A stretch of DNA of 59,705 bases from the NCBI GenBank assembly GCA_011391285.1, contig JAABQU010000288.1, positions 1 through 59,705 on the forward strand, in the 5' to 3' direction. Each line of letters starts with the position of its first letter. The first letter of the stretch is position 1. The stretch is from Thiobacillus sp. (lineage in GTDB: Bacteria; Pseudomonadota; Gammaproteobacteria; Burkholderiales; Thiobacillaceae). The position numbers and the translations under genes are program-made. This document shows positions 8,090-16,391 of this stretch, piece by piece. The notes beneath the pieces are model-generated. The model ran no database searches. It saw only the letters and a program-made list of their open reading frames with translations, and was not told the DNA's origin.

Positions 8090-9856
8090 ATGTGCGGCAT
8101 TGCAGGTGAATTCCGGTTCGACTACAAGGCGCCCGATGCGGCGCTGATGGATCGCATGCTGGCGAAGCTGGCGCGGCGCGGGCCGGATGCCGAGGGGCGG
8201 CATGCCGAAGGTCCGGTGCAGCTGGGCCATCGGCGGCTGGCGATCATCGACCTCTCGCCGCGCTCGGCGCAGCCCATGCTCGATGCCGCCAGTGGCACCG
8301 CGCTGGTATTCAACGGCACCATCTACAACTATCCGGAACTGCGTGCCGAGCTGATTACTCGCGGCCATGTCTTTCATTCCGACGGCGACACCGAAGCCAT
8401 CCTGCGCGCCTATCTGGAATGGGGCGAGGCCTGCGTCGAGCGCCTGCACGGCATGTTCGCGTTCGCGCTGTGGAACCGCGAGACGCTGTTCCTGGCGCGC
8501 GACCGCCTCGGCATCAAACCGCTGTATTACAGCGAGGATGCGGATCATTTCCGTTTCGCGTCGACGCCGCAGGCGCTGATTGCCGCGGGCGGCGTCGACA
8601 CCGGCATCGATGCGGTGGCGCTGCATCACCTGTTCACCCTGCACGCGGTGGTGCCGGCGCCGCGCACGATCTTCAACGGGGTCCGCAAGCTCGCGCCCGG
8701 CACCACGCTGACGGTGAATGCGCGCGGTGAACTCAGCCACAAGAAATATTGGTCGTTGCAGGCACAGCGCCCGCCCGCACCGAAGACCGAAGCCGAGTGG
8801 ACCGAGGCCATCCACGAAAGCCTGCGGCAGGCAGTCAAGAAGCGCATCGAGATCGCCGACGTCAAGGTCGGCGTGTTGCTTTCCGGCGGACTCGATTCGA
8901 GCCTCTTGGTGGCGCTTCTGGCCGAGCAGGGCGTGCCTGACCTGATGACGTTTTCGGTCGGCTTCGAGGACCAGCCGGAAGAACGCGGCAACGAGTTCGA
9001 GTACTCCGACCCGGTGGCCGCGTTGTACGGCACGCGCCATCACAAATTCCTGATTCCGAACAGCGAGGTGCTGCGTCGGCTGCCCGAGGCGGTGGACCAG
9101 ATGTCCGAGCCGATGTTCGCGCAGGACGCGGTGGCCTTCTATCTGCTGGCCGAGCAGGTCAGCAAGACCGTGAAAGTGGTGCAGAGCGGGCAGGGCGCCG
9201 ACGAGGTGTTCGGCGGCTATTTCTGGTATCCGCGCATGGCAGCGGAAACGGACGGCTCGGCACTCGACCGTTTCCGTCGCCATTATTTCGACCGCGATCA
9301 CGACGAGTTTCTCGACATGATCATGCCGGCGTACCACGGTCCCGACTACACGGCCGAGCTGATTGCCGCGCATCTGGCGGAACCTTTTGCCGACGAATTC
9401 ATCGATCAGGTGTTGCGCATGGACACGACCATGCTGATCACCGACGATCCGGTGAAGCGGGTCGACAACATGACCATGGCGTGGGGACTCGAGGCGCGCG
9501 TGCCCTTCCTCGATCATCAGCTGGTGGAACTGGCGGCGGCGATGCCGCCCCAGTACAAGCTGGCCTCGGAAGGCAAGCATGTGCTGAAGCAGATCGCGCG
9601 CGGGCTGGTGCCCGATGCGGTGATCGACCGCAAGAAAGGCTATTTCCCCATGCCCGCCCTTAAATTCGTACGCGGAGATTTTTTGAATTTCATGCAGGAC
9701 ATTTTGAATTCGCAGGCTTGCCGTGAGCGCGGCCTGTATCACCGGGCCTACGTGAACAAGCTGCTGGATGCACCGGAGCAGCATCACACCCGCATCCAGG
9801 GCAGCAAGCTGTGGCATATGGCGCTGCTCGAGTACTGGCTGCAAAAAAATGCGTAA
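8090..9856 (+). CDS. Asparagine-synthase-family glutamine amidotransferase, resembling N-acetylglutaminylglutamine amidotransferase
   Basis: Predicted 588 aa. The ATG at 8090 places Cys2 (MCGIAGEF) at the exposed N-terminus required for class II glutamine amidotransferases; an upstream in-frame start would mask it. Domain 1 (2-200) is the Ntn glutaminase and domain 2 (about 240-588) the ATP-pyrophosphatase synthetase with LLSGGLDSS and GQGADEVFGGY. Length and the VQSGQGADEVF-YFWYP context resemble the amidotransferase that makes the osmolyte N-acetylglutaminylglutamine amide better than AsnB. The usual partners of that pathway (ATP-grasp/acetyltransferase and M42 peptidase) are not adjacent, so the substrate remains open. 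Confidence 0.75.
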   Translation: MCGIAGEFRFDYKAPDAALMDRMLAKLARRGPDAEGRHAEGPVQLGHRRLAIIDLSPRSAQPMLDAASGTALVFNGTIYNYPELRAELITRGHVFHSDGDTEAILRAYLEWGEACVERLHGMFAFALWNRETLFLARDRLGIKPLYYSEDADHFRFASTPQALIAAGGVDTGIDAVALHHLFTLHAVVPAPRTIFNGVRKLAPGTTLTVNARGELSHKKYWSLQAQRPPAPKTEAEWTEAIHESLRQAVKKRIEIADVKVGVLLSGGLDSSLLVALLAEQGVPDLMTFSVGFEDQPEERGNEFEYSDPVAALYGTRHHKFLIPNSEVLRRLPEAVDQMSEPMFAQDAVAFYLLAEQVSKTVKVVQSGQGADEVFGGYFWYPRMAAETDGSALDRFRRHYFDRDHDEFLDMIMPAYHGPDYTAELIAAHLAEPFADEFIDQVLRMDTTMLITDDPVKRVDNMTMAWGLEARVPFLDHQLVELAAAMPPQYKLASEGKHVLKQIARGLVPDAVIDRKKGYFPMPALKFVRGDFLNFMQDILNSQACRERGLYHRAYVNKLLDAPEQHHTRIQGSKLWHMALLEYWLQKNA

Positions 9857-11213
9857 ATTGCTGCTGCTGGCCACGCTGCCGGCCCTGTTGCTGGGCGGCT
9901 GCGTGCCGCCCAAGGCGATTGACACAGCGCCCGACCAGGTCAGTCAGCCCGCTCAGCCCATCGAGCCCATCAAGCCCGCCGAGCCCACCGTGCCAACCGT
10001 GCCAACCGTGCCCAGCCAGACTGCTTTCGACGACTGGCTCGCGGCGTTCCGTGAGGAAGCCGCGGCGCAAGGCATATCCGCCGCCACCCTCGACGCTGCC
10101 CTGACCGGCGTCACGCCGGTCGAGCGGGTGATCGAGCTCGACCGCCGCCAGCCCGAATTCCTGCAGACCTTTTCCGACTATCTGGCGCGACGCGTCAACG
10201 CGCGCCAGGTTGAGCGCGGCCAGGCGATGCTGGCCGAACATGCCGATCTGCTCGATGCGGTCGAGCAGCAGCACGGCGTTCCGAAAGCGGTGCTGGTGGC
10301 GTTCTGGGGGCTGGAAACCAACTACGGCTCCACTCTCGGCAGCCTCAACATCCCGGCCAGCTTGGCCACCCTCGCCTTCGACGGCCGGCGCAGCGCGTTC
10401 TTCCGCAGCCAGCTGCTCGATGCACTGCGCATCATCGATGCCGGGCATGTGGCTGCCATCGACATGAACGGCTCGTGGGCGGGTGCGATGGGGCATATGC
10501 AGTTCATGCCGTCGACCTTCCGTGCCTACGCAGTCGATGCCGATGGCGATGGCCGCATCGATCTGTGGCAGTCGCTGCCGGACGCCATGCATTCGGCTGC
10601 GAACTATCTCCGGCGTGCAGGCTGGCGGCCGGGCGAGCCGGTGGCGCTGGAGGTGAAGCTGCCGCAAGGATTCGACCTGCGTCGGGTCCGCATCAGTCAC
10701 CGCTTGCCGGTGGCGGAATGGACGGCGCTCGGCGTGCAGACGGCCGATGGCGGTGCGCTGCCGGACGCCGCCGGGCGCGCCGCCATCGTGTTGCCGCAGG
10801 GCTGGCAGGGTCCGGCCTTCATGGTGTTCGAAAACTTCGACGTGGTGATGCGCTGGAACCGCTCGGTGAATTACGCGCTGGCCGTGGCCCAGATGGCGCA
10901 GCAGCTGGCGGGCGGTGCCGCGGTGGTGTCGCCGGCCGGTGAAGCGGGTGCGCTCAGCACTGCGCAAGTGAAAGCGCTGCAGGAGGCGCTGAACGAACTG
11001 GGGTTCGAGGCCGGGGAGGCGGATGGCCTGCTCGGCCCGATGACGCAAACCGCCATCCGCCGGTATCAGGCGGCCCACCAGTTGCCGATCGATGGCTATC
11101 CCGCTCCCAGCGTGCTGGCGCATGTCGAGCAAACGCGCGCCGCCGCGGCGGGGGCCGCCCTGATCCGTCCCCTGACGGAACCGATGCCCGGCGGCGCCGC
11201 GGATGCGCCCTGA
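9849..11213 (+). CDS. Lytic murein transglycosylase, MltB-like lipoprotein with peptidoglycan-binding domain
   Basis: Predicted 454 aa. It overlaps the preceding gene by 8 bp, so the two are translationally coupled. A lipoprotein signal (LLLGGC, Cys18) is followed by a Pro-rich linker (33-56, with a TVPTVP repeat). Next is the MltB-type transglycosylase domain (about 60-360) with catalytic Glu156 in FWGLETNYG and the GAMGHMQFMPSTF motif. Residues about 395-450 form a PG_binding_1 domain (LQEALNELGF...DGLLGPMTQTAIRRYQ). It cleaves glycan strands to 1,6-anhydromuropeptides at the outer membrane's inner face. Confidence 0.9.
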   Translation: MRKLLLLATLPALLLGGCVPPKAIDTAPDQVSQPAQPIEPIKPAEPTVPTVPTVPSQTAFDDWLAAFREEAAAQGISAATLDAALTGVTPVERVIELDRRQPEFLQTFSDYLARRVNARQVERGQAMLAEHADLLDAVEQQHGVPKAVLVAFWGLETNYGSTLGSLNIPASLATLAFDGRRSAFFRSQLLDALRIIDAGHVAAIDMNGSWAGAMGHMQFMPSTFRAYAVDADGDGRIDLWQSLPDAMHSAANYLRRAGWRPGEPVALEVKLPQGFDLRRVRISHRLPVAEWTALGVQTADGGALPDAAGRAAIVLPQGWQGPAFMVFENFDVVMRWNRSVNYALAVAQMAQQLAGGAAVVSPAGEAGALSTAQVKALQEALNELGFEAGEADGLLGPMTQTAIRRYQAAHQLPIDGYPAPSVLAHVEQTRAAAAGAALIRPLTEPMPGGAADAP

Positions 11214-11260
11214 GACCGCTGTGCCATGTCTTTGCACATTCCAACAAGCGGGAGAACCCG

Positions 11261-11632
11261 ATGAGTGATGCGCGCAATGTGTTGGGCGGCCTGCTGCAGG
11301 TGTGCAGCGTGTCGCCGATGACGGGCTTCGGGCGCGATGGCATTTGCCATACCGGGCCGCAGGATATCGGCAGCCATACGGTGTGCGCCCAGATGACCAA
11401 GGCCTTTCTCGACTATTCCCTGCAGCGCGGCAACGACCTCGTCACCCCCGTGCCGGAATACGATTTCCCCGGCCTGAAGCCGGGCGACCGCTGGTGCGTG
11501 TGCGCCGCGCGCTGGCTGGAAGCGGCCGAAGACGGCGTCGCGCCGCCGGTGGTGCTGGATGCCACTCATGAGCGTGCCCTGCGCAAGGTCGCGCTGGCCG
11601 ATCTGCAATACCACGCGCTGCAGACAACATGA
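11261..11632 (+). CDS. DUF2237 family protein
   Basis: Predicted 123 aa. The family pattern is clear: NVLGG-L-CS--P-TGF-RDG-C-TG--D-G-HTVCA-MT--FL, then GNDL-TP-PE--FPGLKPGD-WC-C-A-W. Several conserved cysteines (Cys15, Cys29, Cys42 and the WCVC pair) suggest metal or redox chemistry, but the function is unknown. The stop overlaps the next start (ATGA), so it is cotranscribed with the zinc-ribbon protein. Confidence 0.9.
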   Translation: MSDARNVLGGLLQVCSVSPMTGFGRDGICHTGPQDIGSHTVCAQMTKAFLDYSLQRGNDLVTPVPEYDFPGLKPGDRWCVCAARWLEAAEDGVAPPVVLDATHERALRKVALADLQYHALQTT

Positions 11633-11988
11633 GCCTGGTCTGCTGGAAATGCGGCGCCAGCCTGGCCGGCATGCTGCTGCCGCTGTCGCGCCGCGATATT
11701 TGCCCCAGTTGCCACGCCGACCTGCACGTTTGCAAGCTGTGCCGTCACTATGATGCTCAGCGCGCCGGCCAGTGCCGCGAACTGGCGGCCGACCGTGTTG
11801 CCGACAAGATCCGCGGCAACGATTGCGGCTGGTTCGTGCCGCGGCCCGATGCTTACCAGGGTGGTGGCGCGGCGATGGCACAGGCCAGCCGCGGCGCACT
11901 CGATGCCCTGTTCGGCAATCAACCCGTCGACCGCGAATCGCCCCAGCCCGCCAAGCCTTCCTTGCTCGACGACCTGTTCAGGAAATAG
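11629..11988 (+). CDS. Small cysteine-rich zinc-ribbon protein of unknown function
   Basis: Predicted 119 aa. Three CxxC pairs (Cys5/8, Cys25/28, Cys35/38) plus Cys49 and Cys66 could bind two zinc ions. The C-terminal 40 residues are polar and end in a SLLDDLFRK amphipathic tail that looks like a protein-interaction peptide. Start and stop overlap with the DUF2237 gene upstream (4 bp), and it ends 4 bp from the convergent cytochrome gene. No characterised homologue is recognised. Confidence 0.75.
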   Translation: MSLVCWKCGASLAGMLLPLSRRDICPSCHADLHVCKLCRHYDAQRAGQCRELAADRVADKIRGNDCGWFVPRPDAYQGGGAAMAQASRGALDALFGNQPVDRESPQPAKPSLLDDLFRK

Positions 11989-11992
11989 GGCC

Positions 11993-12676
11993 TCAGGGCT
12001 GCAGGGTGCTCAGATGGGACGCCAGGTTCTGGATGTCCGCGTCCTTGAGGTTGCGGGTATATGCGGCCATCTGCGGGTCGATGCGGTCGCCGCTGCCGCT
12101 GCGATAGCGCTTCAGTGAATCCTCCAGGTATTTGACCTGCTGCCCGGCCAGCCGTGGAATCGTATGGCTGCCGGAGCCGCTCGCACCATGGCAGCTGACG
12201 CACAGCTTGCCATACAGACCCTTGCCCGCCACGCTCTGCGCGTGCCTGCCGTCAGGCTTGGACGCCACCGGCTGCTGCGACAGGAACAGCGCGATATTGA
12301 TCCGTTCCTCGGGTTTGAGCGCCTTGATCATGCCCTGCATGAAGGCCGACGACTTGCGTTGCCCCTGCGCGAACTTGTTCATCTGCTCCAGCAGATAGCC
12401 GGCATTCTGGCTCGCCAGATTGGGCACGTCGGGCAGCACGCTGTTGCCGCCGACCCCATGGCAATGCCGGCACACCGAAGCCTCGCTCTGGCCGCGCTGG
12501 ACCGCAGCGGACAGTGCGGCCGGATCCTGACTGATCTGGGTCATTTTCACATGCAGCGATTCTGCGGGAGGCGGTACAGGCTTGTCTGTACTGCGGCCTG
12601 GGGCCGCGGTGGTCAATGCGGTGACGAACAGCAGGCCGGTCATGCAGGAAAATTTGATCAAGGACATTGGGCGCAT
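11993..12676 (-). CDS. Dihaem cytochrome c4-like protein
   Basis: Predicted 227 aa. A hydrophobic N-terminus (about 8-25) acts as signal peptide. Two c-type haem motifs, CRHCH (69-73) and CVSCH (159-163), sit in tandem cytochrome c domains. Each is followed by a loop with PNLASQ or PRLAGQ and the YL-EQ / YLEDSLK helix, the duplicated plan of cytochrome c4. It would carry electrons in the periplasm, typically to a terminal oxidase. No good Shine-Dalgarno is seen before either candidate ATG (12676 or 12667). A perfect inverted repeat sits immediately upstream. Confidence 0.87.
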   Translation of the reverse strand: MRPMSLIKFSCMTGLLFVTALTTAAPGRSTDKPVPPPAESLHVKMTQISQDPAALSAAVQRGQSEASVCRHCHGVGGNSVLPDVPNLASQNAGYLLEQMNKFAQGQRKSSAFMQGMIKALKPEERINIALFLSQQPVASKPDGRHAQSVAGKGLYGKLCVSCHGASGSGSHTIPRLAGQQVKYLEDSLKRYRSGSGDRIDPQMAAYTRNLKDADIQNLASHLSTLQP

Positions 12677-12678
12677 TC

Positions 12679-12711
12679 AATTGTTGATTTCGGATAATGA
12701 TATCAACAATT
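12679..12711. promoter_or_regulatory. Perfect 10-bp inverted repeat upstream of the cytochrome c4-like gene
   Basis: AATTGTTGAT (12679-12688) and ATCAACAATT (12702-12711) are exact reverse complements separated by 13 bases, beginning 3 bp upstream of the start codon. The surroundings are AT-rich in an otherwise GC-rich region. This could be a regulator's operator overlapping the transcription start, or a 5'-UTR hairpin hiding the start region. The inner TTGAT...ATCAA resembles FNR/CRP-type half-sites, but the spacing (13 bases plus) is wrong for an FNR box. Confidence 0.5.
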
Positions 12712-12769
12712 AATGTGCCGAGGAATGGATGCCGGATCGTTCCGGGCGTGCAAAGCCGTCATCGGGCCA

Positions 12770-13669
12770 TCATTCAACCGGCCGGGTCCGCTTTCCGTGC
12801 AACATGCGTAGCGCCTGCCACTCATACAGCAACAGGCCTGCGCCGATCAGCGCGATGCCGGTCCAGCCGCGGCCGGGAATGAATTCGGCATTCAGTGTTT
12901 GCCCCAGCAGCAGCGCGGTGACCGGGGTGACCAGCGTGATCAGTGCGACCCGACCTGCGTCGAGATGCTTGATCACGTAGTAATACAGCGTGAAGCCCAC
13001 CACCGACCCGAACACCCCGAGATAGACAATCGCTGCCGCCGCGCGCGGCGTGATGTCGGGCGGCAGCCGCGCGGCATCGGCGATCAGCCATGCCAACACG
13101 AAAAGCGGCGTGGCCACGCCGAGGGATCCCGTGGTGATGGCGAGCGACGAGGCGCGCACATTGAGCCGCTTGATCCACACCAGACCGAGCGCCTGCACCG
13201 TCATGCCGGCCAGCACCGCAAGCGTGCCGAGTGTGGCGTGACTGTCGCCCGGCCACGGCTGGCCGAAAACAAACCACAGCCCCGCCAGCGCCAGACCCAC
13301 GCCAGCAATGCGCATCGGAGTGAGCGTGCGCTCACTCAGCCACAGCGCGGCGAACACGCCCGTCACCAGCGGCGACAGGCCGAAGATGACCGAAATCAAC
13401 CCCGACGGAATGTGCAGCGCCCCCCAGTAGGTGAGCAGCATGGCGAGAAAAATCGACAGCCCGCTGATTGCATAGAGTCGCTTCGCAGCCGGGGTGAGCG
13501 GGAAAGCCTTGCCGGTGAAGCGCAGCAGCAGCAGGCAGATCGCCAGCCCGATCAGCATCCGCGCCATCACCGCGAAGCTGAAGCTGGCGCCCTGCGCGCT
13601 CCACTGGATGCCGAGCGGCGTGGTCGACCAGATGAGAATGACGCCGAGATAGGCGGCGGGGACGGACAT
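12770..13669 (-). CDS. DMT-superfamily transporter, EamA type
   Basis: Predicted 299 aa with ten hydrophobic segments arranged as two EamA repeats (about 5-135 and 150-285). The first contains IWSTTPLGIQWS and the second GLVWIKRLN and YYYVIKHLDAGRVALITLVTPVTALLLG, the usual conserved helix. These transporters export amino acids or other metabolites; the substrate cannot be read from sequence. The stop lies 12 bp from the upstream rnk stop region on the same strand, so it may be cotranscribed with rnk. Confidence 0.87.
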   Translation of the reverse strand: MSVPAAYLGVILIWSTTPLGIQWSAQGASFSFAVMARMLIGLAICLLLLRFTGKAFPLTPAAKRLYAISGLSIFLAMLLTYWGALHIPSGLISVIFGLSPLVTGVFAALWLSERTLTPMRIAGVGLALAGLWFVFGQPWPGDSHATLGTLAVLAGMTVQALGLVWIKRLNVRASSLAITTGSLGVATPLFVLAWLIADAARLPPDITPRAAAAIVYLGVFGSVVGFTLYYYVIKHLDAGRVALITLVTPVTALLLGQTLNAEFIPGRGWTGIALIGAGLLLYEWQALRMLHGKRTRPVE

Positions 13670-13681
13670 GGGTGCGACCGA

Positions 13682-14098
13682 TCAGAGCATGTAATCGCCG
13701 GTGCGCTCAGGCTGATAGGGAATATCGATGATGCGTGCGCGCACGGTCTGTCCGTTCGGCGCAAGCCATTCAATTTGCTGCCCGACTGTGAGACCCAGCA
13801 CGGCGATCCCGGCCGGTACCGCGACCGACAACTGGCCCGGGCGCCCGCTGAAATCACGCGGATACACCAGTGTTACTTCCATTTCCCTGCCGGCCGGTTC
13901 AATCACGAAGCGAATGCGCGAATTCATGGTCACGACGTTGGGCGGCATCGCTTCGGACTCCGTGATCTGCGCGCGATCGAGCTCCTCGCGCAGCGCGTCC
14001 ACGCCGGGCTGGTCGTCCGGCAGGCGGGCGAGCATGGCTTCGAGGCGTTCCAGATCCCGTTCGGATACGGTTATGGTGGGGCGGGTCATGATTTCCAT
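13682..14098 (-). CDS. rnk: Regulator of nucleoside diphosphate kinase (Rnk), GreA/GreB C-terminal fold
   Basis: Predicted 138 aa, the normal Rnk length. The ATG at 14098 has a GGAG ribosome binding site 6 bases upstream. The N-terminal coiled-coil segment (12-48) is followed by the GreA/B-like FKBP fold with VTMNSRIRF, VTLVYP, LSVAVPAGIAVLGL and WLAPNG. Rnk binds RNA polymerase near the secondary channel and affects nucleotide pools and alginate production in pseudomonads. A terminator of the next gene upstream (14131-14156) precedes it, so it has its own promoter in about 30 bp or relies on read-through. Confidence 0.92.
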   Translation of the reverse strand: MEIMTRPTITVSERDLERLEAMLARLPDDQPGVDALREELDRAQITESEAMPPNVVTMNSRIRFVIEPAGREMEVTLVYPRDFSGRPGQLSVAVPAGIAVLGLTVGQQIEWLAPNGQTVRARIIDIPYQPERTGDYML

Positions 14099-14120
14099 GG
14101 TGGTCTCCTGCAGCAAGCAC

Positions 14121-14156
14121 AAAAATGAAAACCGCCCGGGCCGAAGCCCGGGCGGT
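14121..14156 (-). terminator. Rho-independent terminator behind the thioredoxin/HEAT gene
   Basis: Perfect 11-bp stem ACCGCCCGGGC / GCCCGGGCGGT with a CGAA loop (TTCG on the minus strand), followed on the minus strand by TTTTCATTTTT. It sits between the minus-strand gene ending at 14205 and rnk. Confidence 0.88.
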
Positions 14157-14204
14157 GTGTGCTGAAAACTATAGCATCGAAGCGTGCGTCGGGCCAGCCA
14201 GCGA

Positions 14205-14843
14205 CTAGCGGGCTGGCGGCAGGTTTTCCAGGCTTTCCGCCGCGATCTCGCGCACATCGGCATCCTCGTCCCCCGCCCTGGCCGCCAGCCACGGCCGCGC
14301 AGCGGCATCTTCGGTCAGTCCAAGATAGTGGCAGGCATCCGCCCGCACCCGCGCGTCGGCGTGCTGCGAAAGCCCCCCCAGGCGCGGCAGCAGCGCGCGC
14401 AGGCTATCACTGCCGGCGAAACTTTCCAGCAGCACGCCGGCGCCTAGCCGCACGTTGAGGCTGGCCTCGACGTTGCCGACGATGGGCAGCACGGCGGCCA
14501 GCAGCGTGGGGTCGGCTTCGATCAAGGCCTGGGCTCTGGGCAACTGGCCTTCCTTCAGCAGCATGTGAAACCAGTCGGCCAGGCCTGCCTCGCTGTCGGC
14601 CTTGGCGGCCCAGCCGGCGATCTCGGCCTTGCCGTGCACGCCGGCCAGTTCGATACGGCCAATCCGCAGCCAGGGCACCGAACGCACGCCGAGCGCTTGC
14701 CCCACCTCGGGGTGCTGTTCCAGGTTGGTCGCCTCCAGCCGGCCGATCGTGCCCTGCTTCACGAGGTCGGCCAGCGCGGTCAGCATGGCCGGGCAGTGCG
14801 GACAATGGGTGGAAATCAGGAGCAGGGCATCGGGCGCGGACAT
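14205..14843 (-). CDS. Thioredoxin-like protein fused to a HEAT-repeat domain
   Basis: Predicted 212 aa. The N-terminal 75 residues are a thioredoxin/glutaredoxin-like fold with a CPHC dithiol (Cys14, Cys17) and a cis-Pro loop RSVPWLRIG. Residues about 115-212 are HEAT-like helices (LLPRLGGLSQHADARVRADACHYLG, then DEDADVREIAAESLENL). It has no signal peptide, so it is cytoplasmic. The architecture suggests a docking scaffold carrying a disulfide reductase; the client is unknown. It is divergent from the glyoxalase-like gene at 14876. Confidence 0.8.
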   Translation of the reverse strand: MSAPDALLLISTHCPHCPAMLTALADLVKQGTIGRLEATNLEQHPEVGQALGVRSVPWLRIGRIELAGVHGKAEIAGWAAKADSEAGLADWFHMLLKEGQLPRAQALIEADPTLLAAVLPIVGNVEASLNVRLGAGVLLESFAGSDSLRALLPRLGGLSQHADARVRADACHYLGLTEDAAARPWLAARAGDEDADVREIAAESLENLPPAR

Positions 14844-14875
14844 GGGATTGGTCGAATCAATGGGCGAGCAGGATA

Positions 14876-15523
14876 ATGGCGTGCATGGAATTTACCATTC
14901 TCCCCGTCACCCCGTATCAGCAAAACTGCTCGCTGGTGTGGGACGCCGCCGGCCGCGCTGCGCTGATCGATCCCGGCGGCGAAGCCGGGCACCTGCTGGA
15001 GGAAGTGGCTGCGCGCGGGCTCAGGCTGGAAAAGATCCTGCTCACCCACGGCCACCTCGACCACGTCGGCGCGGCGGTCGAACTGCGCGACGCGCTCGGC
15101 ATTCCCATCATCGGCCCGCAGCGCGAGGAGCAGTTCTGGCTCGATCTGCTGCCGCAGCAGGCCGAGTTGTTCGGCTTTCCGCCTGCGGTGGCGTTCACCC
15201 CTGACCAATGGCTGGAAGACGGCGACCGGGTCGAGGTGGGTTCTCTGCGGATGGACGTGCTGCATTGCCCCGGCCACACCCCCGGCCATGTGGTGTTTTT
15301 CGAGCCGCAGGCGCGGCTCGCCTTCGTCGGCGACGTGTTGTTCAAGGGGTCGATCGGACGCACCGATTTTCCGCGCGGCGACCATCAAGCACTGCTGGCC
15401 GCCATTCGCGACAAGCTGTTCCCGCTGGGTGACGACGTGCGCTTCGTGCCGGGGCACGGTGCAATGTCCACGTTTGGGCACGAGCGTCGGGAGAATCCAT
15501 TCGTCGGCCTGGCGTCCGAATGA
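14876..15523 (+). CDS. MBL-fold hydrolase, glyoxalase-II-like
   Basis: Predicted 215 aa. Metallo-beta-lactamase fold with THGHLDH (57-63), the second-shell HCPGHTPGH, the metal-bridging Asp in FVGDVLF and a late histidine in VPGHG. This matches the short GloB/YcbL group that hydrolyses S-acylglutathione or related thioesters. A second ATG three codons in (14885, MEFTILPVTPY) fits family starts equally well. It lacks the long C-terminal helical domain of canonical glyoxalase II. Confidence 0.88.
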   Translation: MACMEFTILPVTPYQQNCSLVWDAAGRAALIDPGGEAGHLLEEVAARGLRLEKILLTHGHLDHVGAAVELRDALGIPIIGPQREEQFWLDLLPQQAELFGFPPAVAFTPDQWLEDGDRVEVGSLRMDVLHCPGHTPGHVVFFEPQARLAFVGDVLFKGSIGRTDFPRGDHQALLAAIRDKLFPLGDDVRFVPGHGAMSTFGHERRENPFVGLASE

Positions 15524-16004
15524 AGCAGGCGAAAAATCCATGATCAGAAACTGACAAGGAGCGCTCGCGCGTTCCATGTGCCCTGCTCACGAAGCACTTC
15601 TGCTTGGCTCCTCGACACAGGCTCAAGACGTACCCGCTGTGATCAATCAAATTCGCGCTCAAAGCGCCCGGGCTCACCCAGGCCGCGCAATGCGTGCGAA
15701 CAAAAAGGCGCCGCAGATCGGCACGCCGGTCTTGGCGGGCCCTCCGACACGGCCACGGTACGCAAGTAAATGCGCGGCGGATGCACCTGCGCGAGAAAGT
15801 CGCCGATGTCATCAAGACAGGCGACGCGTCGACGAGATCTGCATGCACCCAAAACTACCGATGAGCTCGCTCGCACCAATGCGGGGGGGGGCACCGGGCG
15901 ATGGAATTCGAATAGGCCTTAGCGTGGCGCGGGCGTGAGCGCCGCCGATGCGGCCGATGCGGCGGGAAAGGGGGCGGCCTATGATGCTGTCAGCGCTGGC
16001 AGGG
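15524..16004. other. 481-bp stretch without a supportable gene
   Basis: Short open frames exist on both strands but none has recognisable motifs, a ribosome binding site or the codon pattern of the neighbours. It holds a run of nine G at 15883-15891. The minus-strand text around 15660-15830 (DDIGDFLAQVHPPRIYLRT) looks slightly protein-like and may be the remains of a decayed gene. I see no RNA gene or mobile element end here. Confidence 0.4.
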
Positions 16005-16391
16005 CTAAGGCTTCATCCAGACATGGGATTCGATTTCGGTGATGATGCCGTCTTTCAAGACCGCGCTCACCCCCAGAATCCGGCAATCATCCTGGCCGGG
16101 CACCGGCATAGGCACTTTCAGGTTCGAGTAGACCTTGATCCGCGTCGTCCGGCTGAAAAGATCGTAGACATATTCGATGCGAGCCGGAACGATCATGGAA
16201 CGGGCGAGCGTGAGTCCGAATAGCTTTAGTTCTCCCCGGTCCACCGCTTCCAGGTAGCGTTCAACAAGCGGATCCGGCGCTTCAATCTCGGGCCTGTCGA
16301 GGTTGATCAGGTGTTTGGGGGTGGACACCGAAGCGTGGACGCCACTCGGCGCAGCCGTACACAGCAGCAATACCGCGAGAACCGGTTTCAT
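16005..16391 (-). CDS. Small exported protein of unknown function
   Basis: Predicted 128 aa from ATG 16391 with a Sec signal peptide (MKPVLAVLLLCTAAPSGVHA, cleaved about residue 20). The mature part contains ERYLEAVDRGELKLFG, a YVYDLFSRTTRIKVYSNLKVPMP strand pair and a short C-terminal ITEIESHVWMKP strand. It resembles a SnoaL-like small fold in outline, but that is a guess. A longer upstream open frame is antisense-type extension and is rejected. It lies 65 bp downstream of the gabD-like gene on the same strand. Confidence 0.65.
   Translation of the reverse strand: MKPVLAVLLLCTAAPSGVHASVSTPKHLINLDRPEIEAPDPLVERYLEAVDRGELKLFGLTLARSMIVPARIEYVYDLFSRTTRIKVYSNLKVPMPVPGQDDCRILGVSAVLKDGIITEIESHVWMKP

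Noticed and set aside
12899..14128. 409-codon plus-strand open frame opposite the DMT transporter and rnk
   Set aside because: It is an Arg/His/Gln-rich shadow spanning two unrelated minus-strand genes.
15576..15938. 120-codon plus-strand open frame in the gene-free stretch
   Set aside because: No ribosome binding site, no recognisable motif, and codon use unlike the neighbours.
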